Made by a program: the position numbers and the translations under genes. Below, piece by piece: positions 26,120 through 35,113 of a stretch of DNA of 64,000 bases (positions are counted from its first letter, which is position 1; each line of letters begins with the position of its first letter). The notes under the pieces were generated by a model. That model searched no databases, had not been told where the DNA came from, and worked only from the letters and a program-made list of their open reading frames with translations. The DNA is from Companilactobacillus paralimentarius DSM 13238 = JCM 10415 (GTDB taxonomy: Bacteria > Bacillota > Bacilli > Lactobacillales > Lactobacillaceae). The stretch spans positions 1 to 64,000 of the forward strand of contig NZ_AZES01000029.1 in assembly GCF_001434985.1 (NCBI RefSeq), read 5' to 3'.

Positions 26120-28546
26120 TTAAGATTCCATATCTTTCAAAGCATTATTTGCAGCAATACGTCCAAATGTAAAAATGTCACTCAATGAATTACCACCAAG
26201 ACGGTTACCAGCATGAATTCCCCCAGCAACTTCACCAGCGGCATACAAACCGGGAATAATCTTTTCATCTTGGTTAATAACATGAGCATCTGTATCAATC
26301 TTCAAACCACCCATTGTGTGGTGAACAGCTGGTTTTCTAGGTGTAGCGTAGAATGGTGCTTTTTCAACTTTCAAATCAAAGGCACTCTTATGGAATTCTG
26401 GATCTTCTCCAGCATCAACATAAGAATTGTAATCATTAATAGTCTTAACAAAAGTAGCTGGATCCATGCCCACTTGTTTAGCCAAACCCTCCAAGGTATC
26501 ATCACGATACAAAGTGCCTTGTTCAACTTGCTTGTCAATTTGAGCTTGGCTTGTATTATAGGCCGTTTCTTTAATTGCGTCGTCAGCAATCAAATAGAAC
26601 AAACTACCATTATCAATCGCAGCCTTAGTCAATTCATCACGACTACCATATTCGTTAACAAAACGTTTACCTTTTTGATTTACCATCACAAAATTCTGTG
26701 GTGGTACTTGTAAACCACTGAAGAGTTCTCCAGTTTCTGGATCAGATACCGGCATCATTTGAGAGAAACCCATGCCAACTAATTCAGCGCCGGCGCTTTG
26801 GCCTAAACGAATTCCATCACCAGTAATAGCCGGAGAATTAGTTGTTTTAATATTGTCATCAATATTAGACCAGTAAGTATTGTACTTCTTCAACATCTTC
26901 GTATTAGCACCAAAACCACCTGAAGCTAAAACTACTGCCTTTGCATGTACAATAATCTTTTTACCATCAGAACTACGAGCAATGATACCTTTAACTTGAC
27001 CATCTTCGATAATCAATTCTTTAGCTGCAGTATCTGTCATGATTTGTCCGTCATTACTCTCAAGATACTTCTTCAAAGCTTCAATAAAAGCAAATCCTTG
27101 ACTACCAAGTGGCTTATGTCCACGTCTCCATAGAGCTCCAACTGGCATTGTCACTTGAGTCTTATCAAATTTAACCCCAATATCTTCAAGCCATTTAACT
27201 GACTCTAGGGCATGATCTGTTAATTCTTTTACTAAATCATATTGACCATAAATCTTGTTACCCTGTAGATCAGTTCTCTTTCCACCAAGATAAGTTTGAA
27301 TACGGTGTAAAAGTTTAGAATCAAAAAGATAAGCTTTCTTATCTTCATTTTCCTTAAGATATTCATTAATTTGTTTCTTCAAGGCTTTAAAATCAGCTAG
27401 ATATTCGACATCAATCGTTTTTTCATCAATTTCAGAGATTTCTTTTAGCGTGTGACGTTCACCAGTAATCTCTTCAAATTTATTTTGCCATTCTGGATCG
27501 GCAGCATTCATTGGTCCACCAGCACGAACAGTGTTTCCACCAATAGCTGGGAATTTTTCAAGGACAATTGCTTTTTTACCTTGCTGAATCGTTCTAGCAG
27601 CAGCCGTTAATCCGGCACCACCAGCACCGACGACGACAACATCAGTTTGATATTCAACGACATTTTGTTTATTAGGACCATTTGATTTCTTACGTTTTTT
27701 CAAAATATCAGGATTTGCTCCGGCCATTTTGACAGCTTTGGCAACACCATCAACCACTCCACGACTAGTGATAGATGCACCAGAAACAACGTCGACATTT
27801 AAAGTCTGTCCATCAATAATTTGTTGAGGGATACGTTTGAAAGCAACATCAGCGATACCTTGAGTTTCACTAGAAGTATCGATATCAATCTTTTCAATAC
27901 GGTCATCTGACAAAGTAACTTCCATTGGTAAGTCACCATTATGACCAACTGCAGTAACCTTGAAAGTTCCCGGTTCATAAGTAATATCTTCCGGAATATT
28001 CATTTGAGCGATAATATCGGAAAATTTCATAAACTTAGCAAAACAACTATCTAAGAAATCAATTGTACGTTGAGATTTCAAATCACCTTTATTGTCAAAA
28101 GCATCTTGAGCTTTACCCAACAAAAATTCGGAACCTGGCATGACACTGGCATTAACCCCCGGAGCATCCAGAACTTGACGCAAGTGTAATTGAGCTCTAG
28201 ACGAACCTTGAATATTGTATGAAGCACCAACAATCATTACTGCTTTACCATCTAGAGGATGTAAATTAAATGATAGCCATTCAATAATGCTTTTCAAAGC
28301 GGCCGGAATAGAGTGATTGTGTTCTGGTGTGGCAATAATAACTCCATCACTAGCTTCAATTTTTCGATTGAATTCTTGAATAATCGGACTATCAGATTGA
28401 TCCTTAGATTCATTGAACATGGGAACATCTTTTAATTCGAGAATTTCAATTTCTGCCTTACTAGCAAAATGCTTCTGCATGAATTGTAAAAGCATTCTGT
28501 TATATGACTTTTTGGCATTAGTACCAACAATTCCAATAAATTTCAT
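26120..28546 (-). CDS. Three-domain flavoprotein: FMN reductase - FMN-binding - fumarate reductase-like
   Basis: 808 residues. Residues 1-185 are an NADPH-dependent FMN reductase domain ([31 protein letters not shown]). About 195-285 is an FMN_bind domain with the covalent flavinylation motif DVVSGASIT, the ApbE target Thr. About 300-808 is a FAD_binding_2 flavoprotein ([43 protein letters not shown]), as in fumarate or urocanate reductases. The domains suggest electrons pass from NAD(P)H through FMN to an alpha,beta-unsaturated acid. No signal peptide. It overlaps the operon with the 206-residue FMN reductase (adjacent stop and start) and is likely controlled by the divergent LysR protein. 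Substrate unknown. Confidence 0.9.
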   Translation of the reverse strand: MKFIGIVGTNAKKSYNRMLLQFMQKHFASKAEIEILELKDVPMFNESKDQSDSPIIQEFNRKIEASDGVIIATPEHNHSIPAALKSIIEWLSFNLHPLDGKAVMIVGASYNIQGSSRAQLHLRQVLDAPGVNASVMPGSEFLLGKAQDAFDNKGDLKSQRTIDFLDSCFAKFMKFSDIIAQMNIPEDITYEPGTFKVTAVGHNGDLPMEVTLSDDRIEKIDIDTSSETQGIADVAFKRIPQQIIDGQTLNVDVVSGASITSRGVVDGVAKAVKMAGANPDILKKRKKSNGPNKQNVVEYQTDVVVVGAGGAGLTAAARTIQQGKKAIVLEKFPAIGGNTVRAGGPMNAADPEWQNKFEEITGERHTLKEISEIDEKTIDVEYLADFKALKKQINEYLKENEDKKAYLFDSKLLHRIQTYLGGKRTDLQGNKIYGQYDLVKELTDHALESVKWLEDIGVKFDKTQVTMPVGALWRRGHKPLGSQGFAFIEALKKYLESNDGQIMTDTAAKELIIEDGQVKGIIARSSDGKKIIVHAKAVVLASGGFGANTKMLKKYNTYWSNIDDNIKTTNSPAITGDGIRLGQSAGAELVGMGFSQMMPVSDPETGELFSGLQVPPQNFVMVNQKGKRFVNEYGSRDELTKAAIDNGSLFYLIADDAIKETAYNTSQAQIDKQVEQGTLYRDDTLEGLAKQVGMDPATFVKTINDYNSYVDAGEDPEFHKSAFDLKVEKAPFYATPRKPAVHHTMGGLKIDTDAHVINQDEKIIPGLYAAGEVAGGIHAGNRLGGNSLSDIFTFGRIAANNALKDMES

Positions 28547-29167
28547 TTACATATCCTCCCCATTTGCAACTTGTTTCCAAGAAAATTGCTTACTGATCTC
28601 AAAGAATTTACTATTAGCCGTCAATTTTTCAGTTAACTTAACGAAAGAAAGAAATTCTGTAAAATCATTATCCAGTTCTTTAGCTTTATCTTCGTAGACC
28701 ATATTTCCATTATCATCAAAAGCTTCCAAAGCTCTTCCTAACAAATATTCCACATTAGGCATGATTAAAGCTTTAAGTTCCGGTGCTTCAAGGATCTGAC
28801 GTAAATGAGCTTGAGCACGTGATGTTCCAAGAGCCCCTAACGAAGCTCCGATAATCATAACCGGTTTATTGATCAATGGACGAGTTGTGTAAGATAACCA
28901 CTCGATGGCATTTTTCAGAACAGCTGGGATAGAATGATCATATTCAGGTGTAGCAAAAATTACACCATCACTAGCTGCAATTTTATCTGACAGCACTTGA
29001 ACAGCTTGAGGTGCAGTCTTATCCTCCGGTTCATCAAAAACAGGAATCTCATCAATTTCACAAATTTCAATTTCTGCTTGTTCACTATAATGTTGCTTCA
29101 TATACTGTAATAAACGACGATTGGTTGACTCTGAAGAATTAGTTCCTACGATTCCAACTAATTTCAT
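28547..29167 (-). CDS. NADPH-dependent FMN reductase-family protein
   Basis: 206 residues from the ATG at 29167 (SD GAGGAG); an upstream start at 29200 has no SD. Flavodoxin-like fold with GIVGTNSSESTNRRL at the FMN phosphate site and PEYDHSIPAVLKNAIEWLS. It is clearly a paralogue of the first 185 residues of the next gene, with the same motifs in the same order, so one arose by duplication. Directly followed by that gene. Likely supplies reduced flavin to, or partners with, the fumarate reductase-like protein. Confidence 0.9.
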   Translation of the reverse strand: MKLVGIVGTNSSESTNRRLLQYMKQHYSEQAEIEICEIDEIPVFDEPEDKTAPQAVQVLSDKIAASDGVIFATPEYDHSIPAVLKNAIEWLSYTTRPLINKPVMIIGASLGALGTSRAQAHLRQILEAPELKALIMPNVEYLLGRALEAFDDNGNMVYEDKAKELDNDFTEFLSFVKLTEKLTANSKFFEISKQFSWKQVANGEDM

Positions 29168-29353
29168 AACAAATCTCCTCACAATTGTGTAAGGGTACAC
29201 AATTAACTTTTTTAAATTAAATTATTTAGTAAGTAGTCAGAATGGTACTATTTAATAGTAAAAACTACCCACTAATTTTAGGTTAAATATCTTTTCCTAT
29301 AAGGTTAGTCTAAGGTATACTTGTGAATTTGTGAAATATTTATTTAATTATTA

Positions 29354-29377
29354 AGCTATAAGTAAATAGCTATAAGT
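29354..29377 (+). repeat. Direct repeat AGCTATAAGT before the LysR gene
   Basis: AGCTATAAGT occurs at 29354 and 29368, a 14-bp period, 16 bp before the LysR-type gene ATG. It lies in the divergent promoter region and may be part of an autoregulatory LysR site. Confidence 0.4.
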
Positions 29378-29392
29378 TAGGAATGACAGTCT

Positions 29393-30340
29393 ATGCCAAA
29401 AACTGATTCTCTAAATATGCTCCGTTTTTTGGACACTTTGTTAAAACATGGTAATTATACAAAGGCAGCCAAAGATCTTTATATTTCTCAACCTTACTTA
29501 ACGCAAACAATTCAAAATGCTGAAAAAGAATTGGGAATTGAAATTATTAATCGTAAATCCTCCCCTTTGCAATTAACCGATGCTGGAAGAATTTACTATC
29601 AATATTTGAATTCCCTTGAGACCGAAAAAAGTAACTTTCAAAAACAAATTCTTAAATATTCTTCTCCCAATAAAACAGTCATTCATTTAGGAGTCCTGTC
29701 TAGTTTGGGGACTTATTTGTTACCGCTTTTTATGAGAAAATACTTATCCACTCACCCTGAAGTCAAGATTGAACTCCATGAAGATATTCCTGAAACTAAT
29801 GAGAAAAAACTTTTAAACGGTGAAATTGATTTTCTTCTGGGACAAAACCCAGAAACTATCTCGCCCAGATTAACTGTATACAATCGTGGAACTCACGGTT
29901 ATTTTGTTATTATTCCTAAGACTTCTCAATTTTTTCAACAAGGAAAGAAATCTTTGGAACCAAATTCAATTTCAATCAAGAACTTATTAAAGGAGAAGCT
30001 TGTTTTAACCACCCATGGTTCTGCAATCCGACGCCAAGTTGATTACTTACTGGAAAAATACAAAGTAAATTCAAATATCATTTTGGAAAGTAGCAACATC
30101 TTTACCACCGCTAAACTCGCCACCAGCGGTTTGGGAGTGACTCTATTGCCCGAAAGTATTTATATCACTCCTAATAGCGATGAATATAATATCTACCCTC
30201 TACCACAAAGTATCATTTCACTTGATTATTTTATTGCCTATCAAGCGGATCGAACTTTGAATCAGGATGAACAAGATTTAGTCGACTCTTTCCTTAATAA
30301 TATTCAAGAAAGTATCGATCAAGATCCTACATTATTGTAA
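29393..30340 (+). CDS. LysR-family transcriptional regulator
   Basis: 315 residues. The N-terminal helix-turn-helix (about 5-65: LDTLLKHGNYTKAAKDLYISQPYLTQTIQNAEKELGIEI) is typical, followed by the substrate-binding domain (about 90-300). It is divergent from the FMN reductase/fumarate reductase-like operon with 225 bp between the starts, so it is the probable activator of that operon. SD AGGAA lies upstream. Effector unknown, perhaps the organic acid substrate. Confidence 0.9.
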   Translation: MPKTDSLNMLRFLDTLLKHGNYTKAAKDLYISQPYLTQTIQNAEKELGIEIINRKSSPLQLTDAGRIYYQYLNSLETEKSNFQKQILKYSSPNKTVIHLGVLSSLGTYLLPLFMRKYLSTHPEVKIELHEDIPETNEKKLLNGEIDFLLGQNPETISPRLTVYNRGTHGYFVIIPKTSQFFQQGKKSLEPNSISIKNLLKEKLVLTTHGSAIRRQVDYLLEKYKVNSNIILESSNIFTTAKLATSGLGVTLLPESIYITPNSDEYNIYPLPQSIISLDYFIAYQADRTLNQDEQDLVDSFLNNIQESIDQDPTLL

Positions 30341-30420
30341 ATAAAAAGATAAAACTCCTTTTTACAGGTTCTTGCTCAAAGTCGGTTAATATTCCCATCT
30401 TTTTTAAATTTAAAATATAA

Positions 30421-30480
30421 AAATAACAGCGTCCATTTAGAATAAGCGTATATTACGTTTCTAAATGGACGCTGTTTTAA
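30421..30480. terminator. Bidirectional intrinsic terminator
   Basis: AACAGCGTCCATTTAGAA pairs with TTCTAAATGGACGCTGTT around a 15-nt loop. It lies between the convergent LysR and ceramidase-like genes. Confidence 0.88.
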
Positions 30481-30518
30481 ATTTTGGAATCATTTGAAAT
30501 AAACAATAAAGATATTGT

Positions 30519-31706
30519 TTAATATTTTATCCTCTGACAAATTTTTTCAACAAATTCATCGGCCATACCCTTTAGAAAAACACTATTATAGCTTTCAAAG
30601 TATTTGCCAAATTCACTTTTATCTACCGAATATCCTCGATAGTCATTAGCAAGTGTTATTAAAATTGTCTTTTTGGAGTCGGCTTCACGTATCTTTCCAC
30701 CTAATGCATAAACTAATTCTCCAGGATAAGTAACAATGCGCAATTCAGGAAAGTCATATATATAAGCACTTGTCGTAAAATGCGTATGACCATAATACCT
30801 TATATGCTTGTATGTATCTAAAATTCCCTTTTTACTCTTATCTTTTTCGTAATCGTTCTTTATTCTAAGCCATAACTCGTTAGCGGTGGGAGATGTTATT
30901 GGATCATAATAACAATTATAATTAACCTCTGTAACATTCATATCAGTCAATTCTTCACTTGTAAAGTCGGTTGTATTCAATGAATTTGTAACTAAGCTAG
31001 CAATTCTTTTAACTTCTTCAAAAGTACTTTCTTTTCTTGTAAATCTGGTACTAGTATCACCACAATCTGCTAAGAAAATTATTGGAGTTACCCCCGTTTT
31101 TCTCTTATAGTTTTGACGTATTTGTCCAATCAAATCTGAGGTTAAAGCTTTATTGTTAACATTCATAACCGTCGGATGTGTTGCAATTGATAATAACGAA
31201 TTAACCATTTGTCCATTATTCCAAAATTTCAATTCAATCATTTCATCGTTAAAGGGAGCGCCAGAAACATTACGGTTGCCATAGGCTAAATGATTCACCC
31301 TTGAACTGGACATAGTAACAGAAACTTCTTTAATATCATTTATTGCCTTAGCCACTGATTTTACAATTCTATTTGTAATTAACTGCCAATAATTACTATT
31401 TATTTCAGGATTATCTATCAACAAATCCGTTACCGTTGGTCCTGAATGAGTATGTATAGCAGCAATAATTATTTGAGAACTATCAATACCGTACATTTCA
31501 GTAATCAAACGTTTTATCCTATCAACTCTAAAACCTGGCAACGCGACAATGTCCAAAGAGATAAGTAATAATTTGTATTTATTCTCTATATAAAGAACCG
31601 ATTCAAATAGATCATCATGAATTGAATCAGAATAACGTGGAGTATATCCTTCCATTTGGACCCCGACGTTCGGTGTTATTTTATTTGTATCATATCCAAT
31701 ATACAT
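30519..31706 (-). CDS. Neutral/alkaline ceramidase-like hydrolase
   Basis: 395 residues from the ATG at 31706, which has SD TTAGGAGG; the longer reading from 31733 has none. It resembles the N-terminal domain of neutral/alkaline ceramidases (about 20-250), with likely zinc ligands in AAIHTHSGPT and in SIATHPTVMN, and ITPNVGVQMEGYTPRYSD near the N-terminus. No signal peptide and shorter than true secreted ceramidases (about 650 residues), so another amide or lipid hydrolase substrate is possible. It is divergent from an orphan PTS EIIC gene. Substrate unknown. Confidence 0.75.
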   Translation of the reverse strand: MYIGYDTNKITPNVGVQMEGYTPRYSDSIHDDLFESVLYIENKYKLLLISLDIVALPGFRVDRIKRLITEMYGIDSSQIIIAAIHTHSGPTVTDLLIDNPEINSNYWQLITNRIVKSVAKAINDIKEVSVTMSSSRVNHLAYGNRNVSGAPFNDEMIELKFWNNGQMVNSLLSIATHPTVMNVNNKALTSDLIGQIRQNYKRKTGVTPIIFLADCGDTSTRFTRKESTFEEVKRIASLVTNSLNTTDFTSEELTDMNVTEVNYNCYYDPITSPTANELWLRIKNDYEKDKSKKGILDTYKHIRYYGHTHFTTSAYIYDFPELRIVTYPGELVYALGGKIREADSKKTILITLANDYRGYSVDKSEFGKYFESYNSVFLKGMADEFVEKICQRIKY

Positions 31707-31786
31707 AACACGCCTCCTAATATCATTACCCACAGAATAGCACTTTTAAACCACTTTTGATATATTTATCTAAAATTATTTAATTA

Positions 31787-31814
31787 TTGATTTTTATATC
31801 AAACAGTATATACT
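31787..31814 (+). promoter_or_regulatory. Sigma-A-like promoter for the EIIC gene
   Basis: TTGATT (31787-31792), a 16-bp spacer and TATACT (31809-31814) precede the EIIC start at 31857 with an SD AGGAGGA at 31844-31850. Confidence 0.55.
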
Positions 31815-31856
31815 TGGAATCGTAAAGGCTTTCATATTTGCTTAGGAGGAAAAATA

Positions 31857-33188
31857 ATGAAAACGTCTAATGCTTTTTTTGATAACTTTCAAAAAGTAAT
31901 GAATGACAAAATCGTTCCTGTTGCCAATAAAATTTCTAACCAAAGACATTTAGCAGCATTACGTGATGGTTTGACCAATTTGGTTCCATTCACTGTTATT
32001 GGTGGTCTTGCTTTAATGATTGCCAATCCACCTGTAAATACCCAATTAGTTAAACCAACAAATTGGTTCAATGACTTTCTTTTAATGTGGATGCACTGGG
32101 CTAAAGCAAATTATGATTTATTAGCTACACCATATAATTTATCTATCGGCATTATTTCTATTTACGTTGTTCTTGGTGTTTCCTATCGTTTAGCACAACA
32201 CTATAATATGACTGCATTTCCTAATTCCTTAGTCGCACTGATGACTTTCTTTGCAGTTGCTGCTCCACCAACAAGTGTCAAAGGAAAATTAATGATCGAT
32301 ACCACGCAACTAGGTTCAAATACCATGTTTGCGGCTATCATTATTGGCTTGCTTGTTATCGAGATTAACAGAGTATTGATCAAACATAATATAGCAATCA
32401 GAATGCCTAAAAGTGTTCCACCAGCTGTAGCAGCACCATTTCAAGTTTTACTACCTTTATTAATCAATTTAATTCTTTTCCTAGGACTTAATAATATAAT
32501 GAAAGCTACACTGCATACAGGATTAGCCGATGCCATTTTCGTAGTCTTTCAACCATTGATGAAGGCTGGAGCATCACTTATTTCAATGACTATTCTGGTT
32601 GAAATAGCTTTGATATTCTGGTTCTTTGGTATTCATGGTGACAATATGATTAGCGCTGTTACAACACCTATTTGGACAGCCGGACTAGTTCAAAACTTAC
32701 AAGAATATGCGGCTCACAAACCACTAACTAACATTTATGTTGGTAACTTCACCTTTATTTTCGGAGAAGCAATTGTTTACTTTGCCATTATGGTCAGTAT
32801 GTTAGTCTTTGCTAAATCTCCACAATTAAAATCACTTTCTCATGTTGCTTGGCCAGCCACTCTATTTAATATTAATGAACCTCAGGTTTTCGGTATTCCT
32901 ACAGTTATGAATCTATTCACATTTATTCCAAGTTTTATCTGTTTATTGATCGATATGCCAATTGCTTATTATGCAACTACTTTGGGCTTAATGAGTAAAA
33001 CAGCTATGAGTGTCCCTTGGACATTACCAGCTCCACTTTATGCCATCATCTCTACACTTGACTGGAGAGCTGGAGTTGTTTGGTTAGTAATCTTCGCCAT
33101 TGACTTCGCAATAATTGCTCCATTCATGATTGCTTATGATCGTCAATTAATCAAAGATAATTCACACGAAACTACAACTGGAAAATAA
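31857..33188 (+). CDS. PTS EIIC component, cellobiose/diacetylchitobiose family
   Basis: 443 residues with about ten membrane helices. Lac/cellobiose EIIC landmarks are the early LTNLVPFTVIGGL, the IHGDNMISAV motif (about 260) and INEPQVFGIPTVMN near 345. It transports and, with EIIA and EIIB, phosphorylates a beta-linked disaccharide or chitobiose-type sugar. No EIIA or EIIB gene is adjacent, so it must borrow partners encoded elsewhere. It is followed by a terminator and then an RpiR-type regulator, and is divergent from the ceramidase-like gene. Confidence 0.92.
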   Translation: MKTSNAFFDNFQKVMNDKIVPVANKISNQRHLAALRDGLTNLVPFTVIGGLALMIANPPVNTQLVKPTNWFNDFLLMWMHWAKANYDLLATPYNLSIGIISIYVVLGVSYRLAQHYNMTAFPNSLVALMTFFAVAAPPTSVKGKLMIDTTQLGSNTMFAAIIIGLLVIEINRVLIKHNIAIRMPKSVPPAVAAPFQVLLPLLINLILFLGLNNIMKATLHTGLADAIFVVFQPLMKAGASLISMTILVEIALIFWFFGIHGDNMISAVTTPIWTAGLVQNLQEYAAHKPLTNIYVGNFTFIFGEAIVYFAIMVSMLVFAKSPQLKSLSHVAWPATLFNINEPQVFGIPTVMNLFTFIPSFICLLIDMPIAYYATTLGLMSKTAMSVPWTLPAPLYAIISTLDWRAGVVWLVIFAIDFAIIAPFMIAYDRQLIKDNSHETTTGK

Positions 33189-33239
33189 CAAAATAATCCT
33201 AGTATAAAGCATATCTGCTCATACTAGGATTATTTTGTT
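33187..33239. terminator. Intrinsic terminator after the EIIC gene
   Basis: AACAAAATAATCCTAGTAT pairs with ATACTAGGATTATTTTGTT around a 15-nt loop. The T-rich side is inside the stem. It separates EIIC from the RpiR-type regulator. Confidence 0.75.
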
Positions 33240-33271
33240 AGAATTAAAGAAAAAGAATAGAAGAGAATACT

Positions 33272-34045
33272 ATGAATTTAGAAGAAAGAATTGGAATATA
33301 TTACACTTCACTAACCAAAAGCGAAAAAAACGTTTATCAAGCAGTTCTTGCCAATCCCAAGGGAATTATTAACAAATCAATTCAAGAAGCCGCCAAAACT
33401 TACAATGTATCCTCGGCCTCAATTCAAAGATTCGTAAAAAAAGTCGGCTACCGTGGCTATACTGAATTTCGTTTAGCAGTCGAAGATATTACCAGTTCAT
33501 CTAAAAGTGATAAGTCATCTGATAAGACCAATCTTTGGAAAATTATGAATGCCTATATTTCAACTTTTCAAACTCTCAAAGATGTCAAAATGGATAAAAT
33601 TCTCTTTCAATTGGTCAAAGATATTAAAGATTATTCAATCGTTAAGGCTCTGGGGATCGGTAATACTGCTTTATCGGCAGAACAATTGGTTTACTCAATG
33701 TACTCTGAAGATAAATTTATTGAAGCCGTTCAAGATAAAATTAAAATTGATTATTTGGAGTCATCTATGGATTCGAATTATTTACTGATTATTTTTTCAG
33801 TTACTGGTTCAACTGAAACTTATAAAAAGATAATGACAACTGCCAAAAAGAAAGGCATCAAAACTTACCTAATAACTATGAACCAAGAATCTTCGTTATT
33901 GAAGTTAACTAAAAATAAAATTATTTTGCCATCCACCAATATTCAAAATAATGATAATACTCTTTATCGTGTTGATAATCGAACAATTCTTTATAGTTTT
34001 GCCGAAGTTATCTCTTATTACTATGCCGTCGCCTTAAATCGATAA
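33272..34045 (+). CDS. RpiR/MurR-family transcriptional regulator
   Basis: 257 residues. An N-terminal HTH_6 domain (about 1-77: AKTYNVSSASIQRFVKKVGYRGYTEF) and a C-terminal SIS phosphosugar-binding domain (about 110-235: VKALGIGNTALSAEQLVYS; IFSVTGSTETYKKI). Such regulators sense phosphosugars. Its position right after the orphan EIIC gene suggests that it controls it. SD-like AAGAAAAAGAATAG is weak. The 34-nt gap after it ends in the convergent AEC permease. Confidence 0.88.
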   Translation: MNLEERIGIYYTSLTKSEKNVYQAVLANPKGIINKSIQEAAKTYNVSSASIQRFVKKVGYRGYTEFRLAVEDITSSSKSDKSSDKTNLWKIMNAYISTFQTLKDVKMDKILFQLVKDIKDYSIVKALGIGNTALSAEQLVYSMYSEDKFIEAVQDKIKIDYLESSMDSNYLLIIFSVTGSTETYKKIMTTAKKKGIKTYLITMNQESSLLKLTKNKIILPSTNIQNNDNTLYRVDNRTILYSFAEVISYYYAVALNR

Positions 34046-34079
34046 TTCTCATAGATACTAAATGCTTACAACCTTCAAT

Positions 34080-35012
34080 CTATAAAATATTGCCCAAAGC
34101 AAAGATCAATGGAATTGTAACTAAAGATAAAATGGTCGACAAACTCATAGCTGAAATAGCCGGTGCAGTATCATCATGAACCTGCAAAGTAAAGAGCACT
34201 ACTAGTCCTGCTACTGGACAAGCGGCCATTACGATGGTTGTATAAAAAGCAATACCAGTGACACCAACTAAACGTAAAATAATGATTGCCAAAATTGGGA
34301 ACAATAAATTTCGGAAAAGAATTGTCAGTCCAATTTCTTTGTTTAACATATCCTTGGTGAACTTAATATTGGCCAAACTATTTCCAATCACAATCATCGA
34401 CAATGGCGTATTCACTGAGCCGATATCTTTAATGATTTGATTAGGAATACTTGGAATTTGTACTGAAAAAACAAAGAAGATTGCGCCAACGATAATAGCA
34501 ATAATATTAGGATTTAATAAAACTTGTTTCCAATTAGTTCTTTCAGATGTACCACTGTCATTATTTTTGAATAATGATACTCCTTGCGTCCAACTAAAAA
34601 TATTAAAAGCCGCCAATGAAACTACCGCAAAAAAAACACCTTTAGAACCAAATAAGGAACTGATCAAGGGAATTCCCATAAATCCGGCATTAGAATAAAT
34701 ACTACCGTATTGAGCAATTCTGCTTAAATTACGATTCTTTAAATGTCCAAAAACCAATTTAGCGATAACGATTTCAACCAAATACAGTAGAATGACTCCC
34801 CCAGCTGCCAGCAAAAATTGTTTAATTCGATCATTTGAGTAAGGCTGTTCAAATGCATTAATAATTAAACATGGTGAAACAATATATAATAAAACATTTG
34901 TTAAATCATTTGATGTTTGTGCATGCATAAATTTTAATTTATTAATTAAAACCCCTACTAACATTAAACAAAATATCAAAATGATTTGATTAATTAGTTG
35001 TCCGATATTCAT
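34080..35012 (-). CDS. AEC-family permease (auxin efflux carrier type)
   Basis: 310 residues from the ATG at 35012 (SD GAGGGA); a longer frame from 35084 would start inside the rpoN terminator. About ten membrane helices in two inverted halves, with the NxGFMGIPL segment and a C-terminal CPVAGLVVLFT motif seen in AEC proteins. Family members carry organic acids such as malate or malonate. Substrate not deducible. Monocistronic. Confidence 0.88.
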   Translation of the reverse strand: MNIGQLINQIILIFCLMLVGVLINKLKFMHAQTSNDLTNVLLYIVSPCLIINAFEQPYSNDRIKQFLLAAGGVILLYLVEIVIAKLVFGHLKNRNLSRIAQYGSIYSNAGFMGIPLISSLFGSKGVFFAVVSLAAFNIFSWTQGVSLFKNNDSGTSERTNWKQVLLNPNIIAIIVGAIFFVFSVQIPSIPNQIIKDIGSVNTPLSMIVIGNSLANIKFTKDMLNKEIGLTILFRNLLFPILAIIILRLVGVTGIAFYTTIVMAACPVAGLVVLFTLQVHDDTAPAISAMSLSTILSLVTIPLIFALGNIL

Positions 35013-35065
35013 TATTTTTCCCTCTAGTAATACTTTAACCAAAGTTTCATGCCAAAACAACACAG

Positions 35066-35107
35066 CAAAGAAGCATCTATTCAAGATACGAATAGATGCT
35101 TCTTTAT
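35066..35107 (-). terminator. Intrinsic terminator after rpoN
   Basis: AAAGAAGCATCTATTC pairs with GAATAGATGCTTCTTT around a 7-nt loop, downstream of the rpoN stop codon on the minus strand. Confidence 0.82.
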
Positions 35108-35113
35108 TTTGAA

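Noticed and set aside
26213-26713. 166-codon plus-strand frame antisense to the flavoprotein gene
   Set aside because: A shadow of the strongly supported minus-strand gene; its Asn/Ile-rich translation has no motif or SD.
31707-31733. Upstream start of the ceramidase-like gene
   Set aside because: The longer N-terminus overlaps the SD that serves the ATG at 31706.
31814-31830. Sigma-54-like -24/-12 sequence TTGGAAT-N5-AAGGCT before the EIIC gene
   Set aside because: GG and GC have the right spacing but the conserved C and TTG positions are missing, and a good sigma-A promoter (TTGATT-N16-TATACT) overlaps it. The transcript would also start at the SD.
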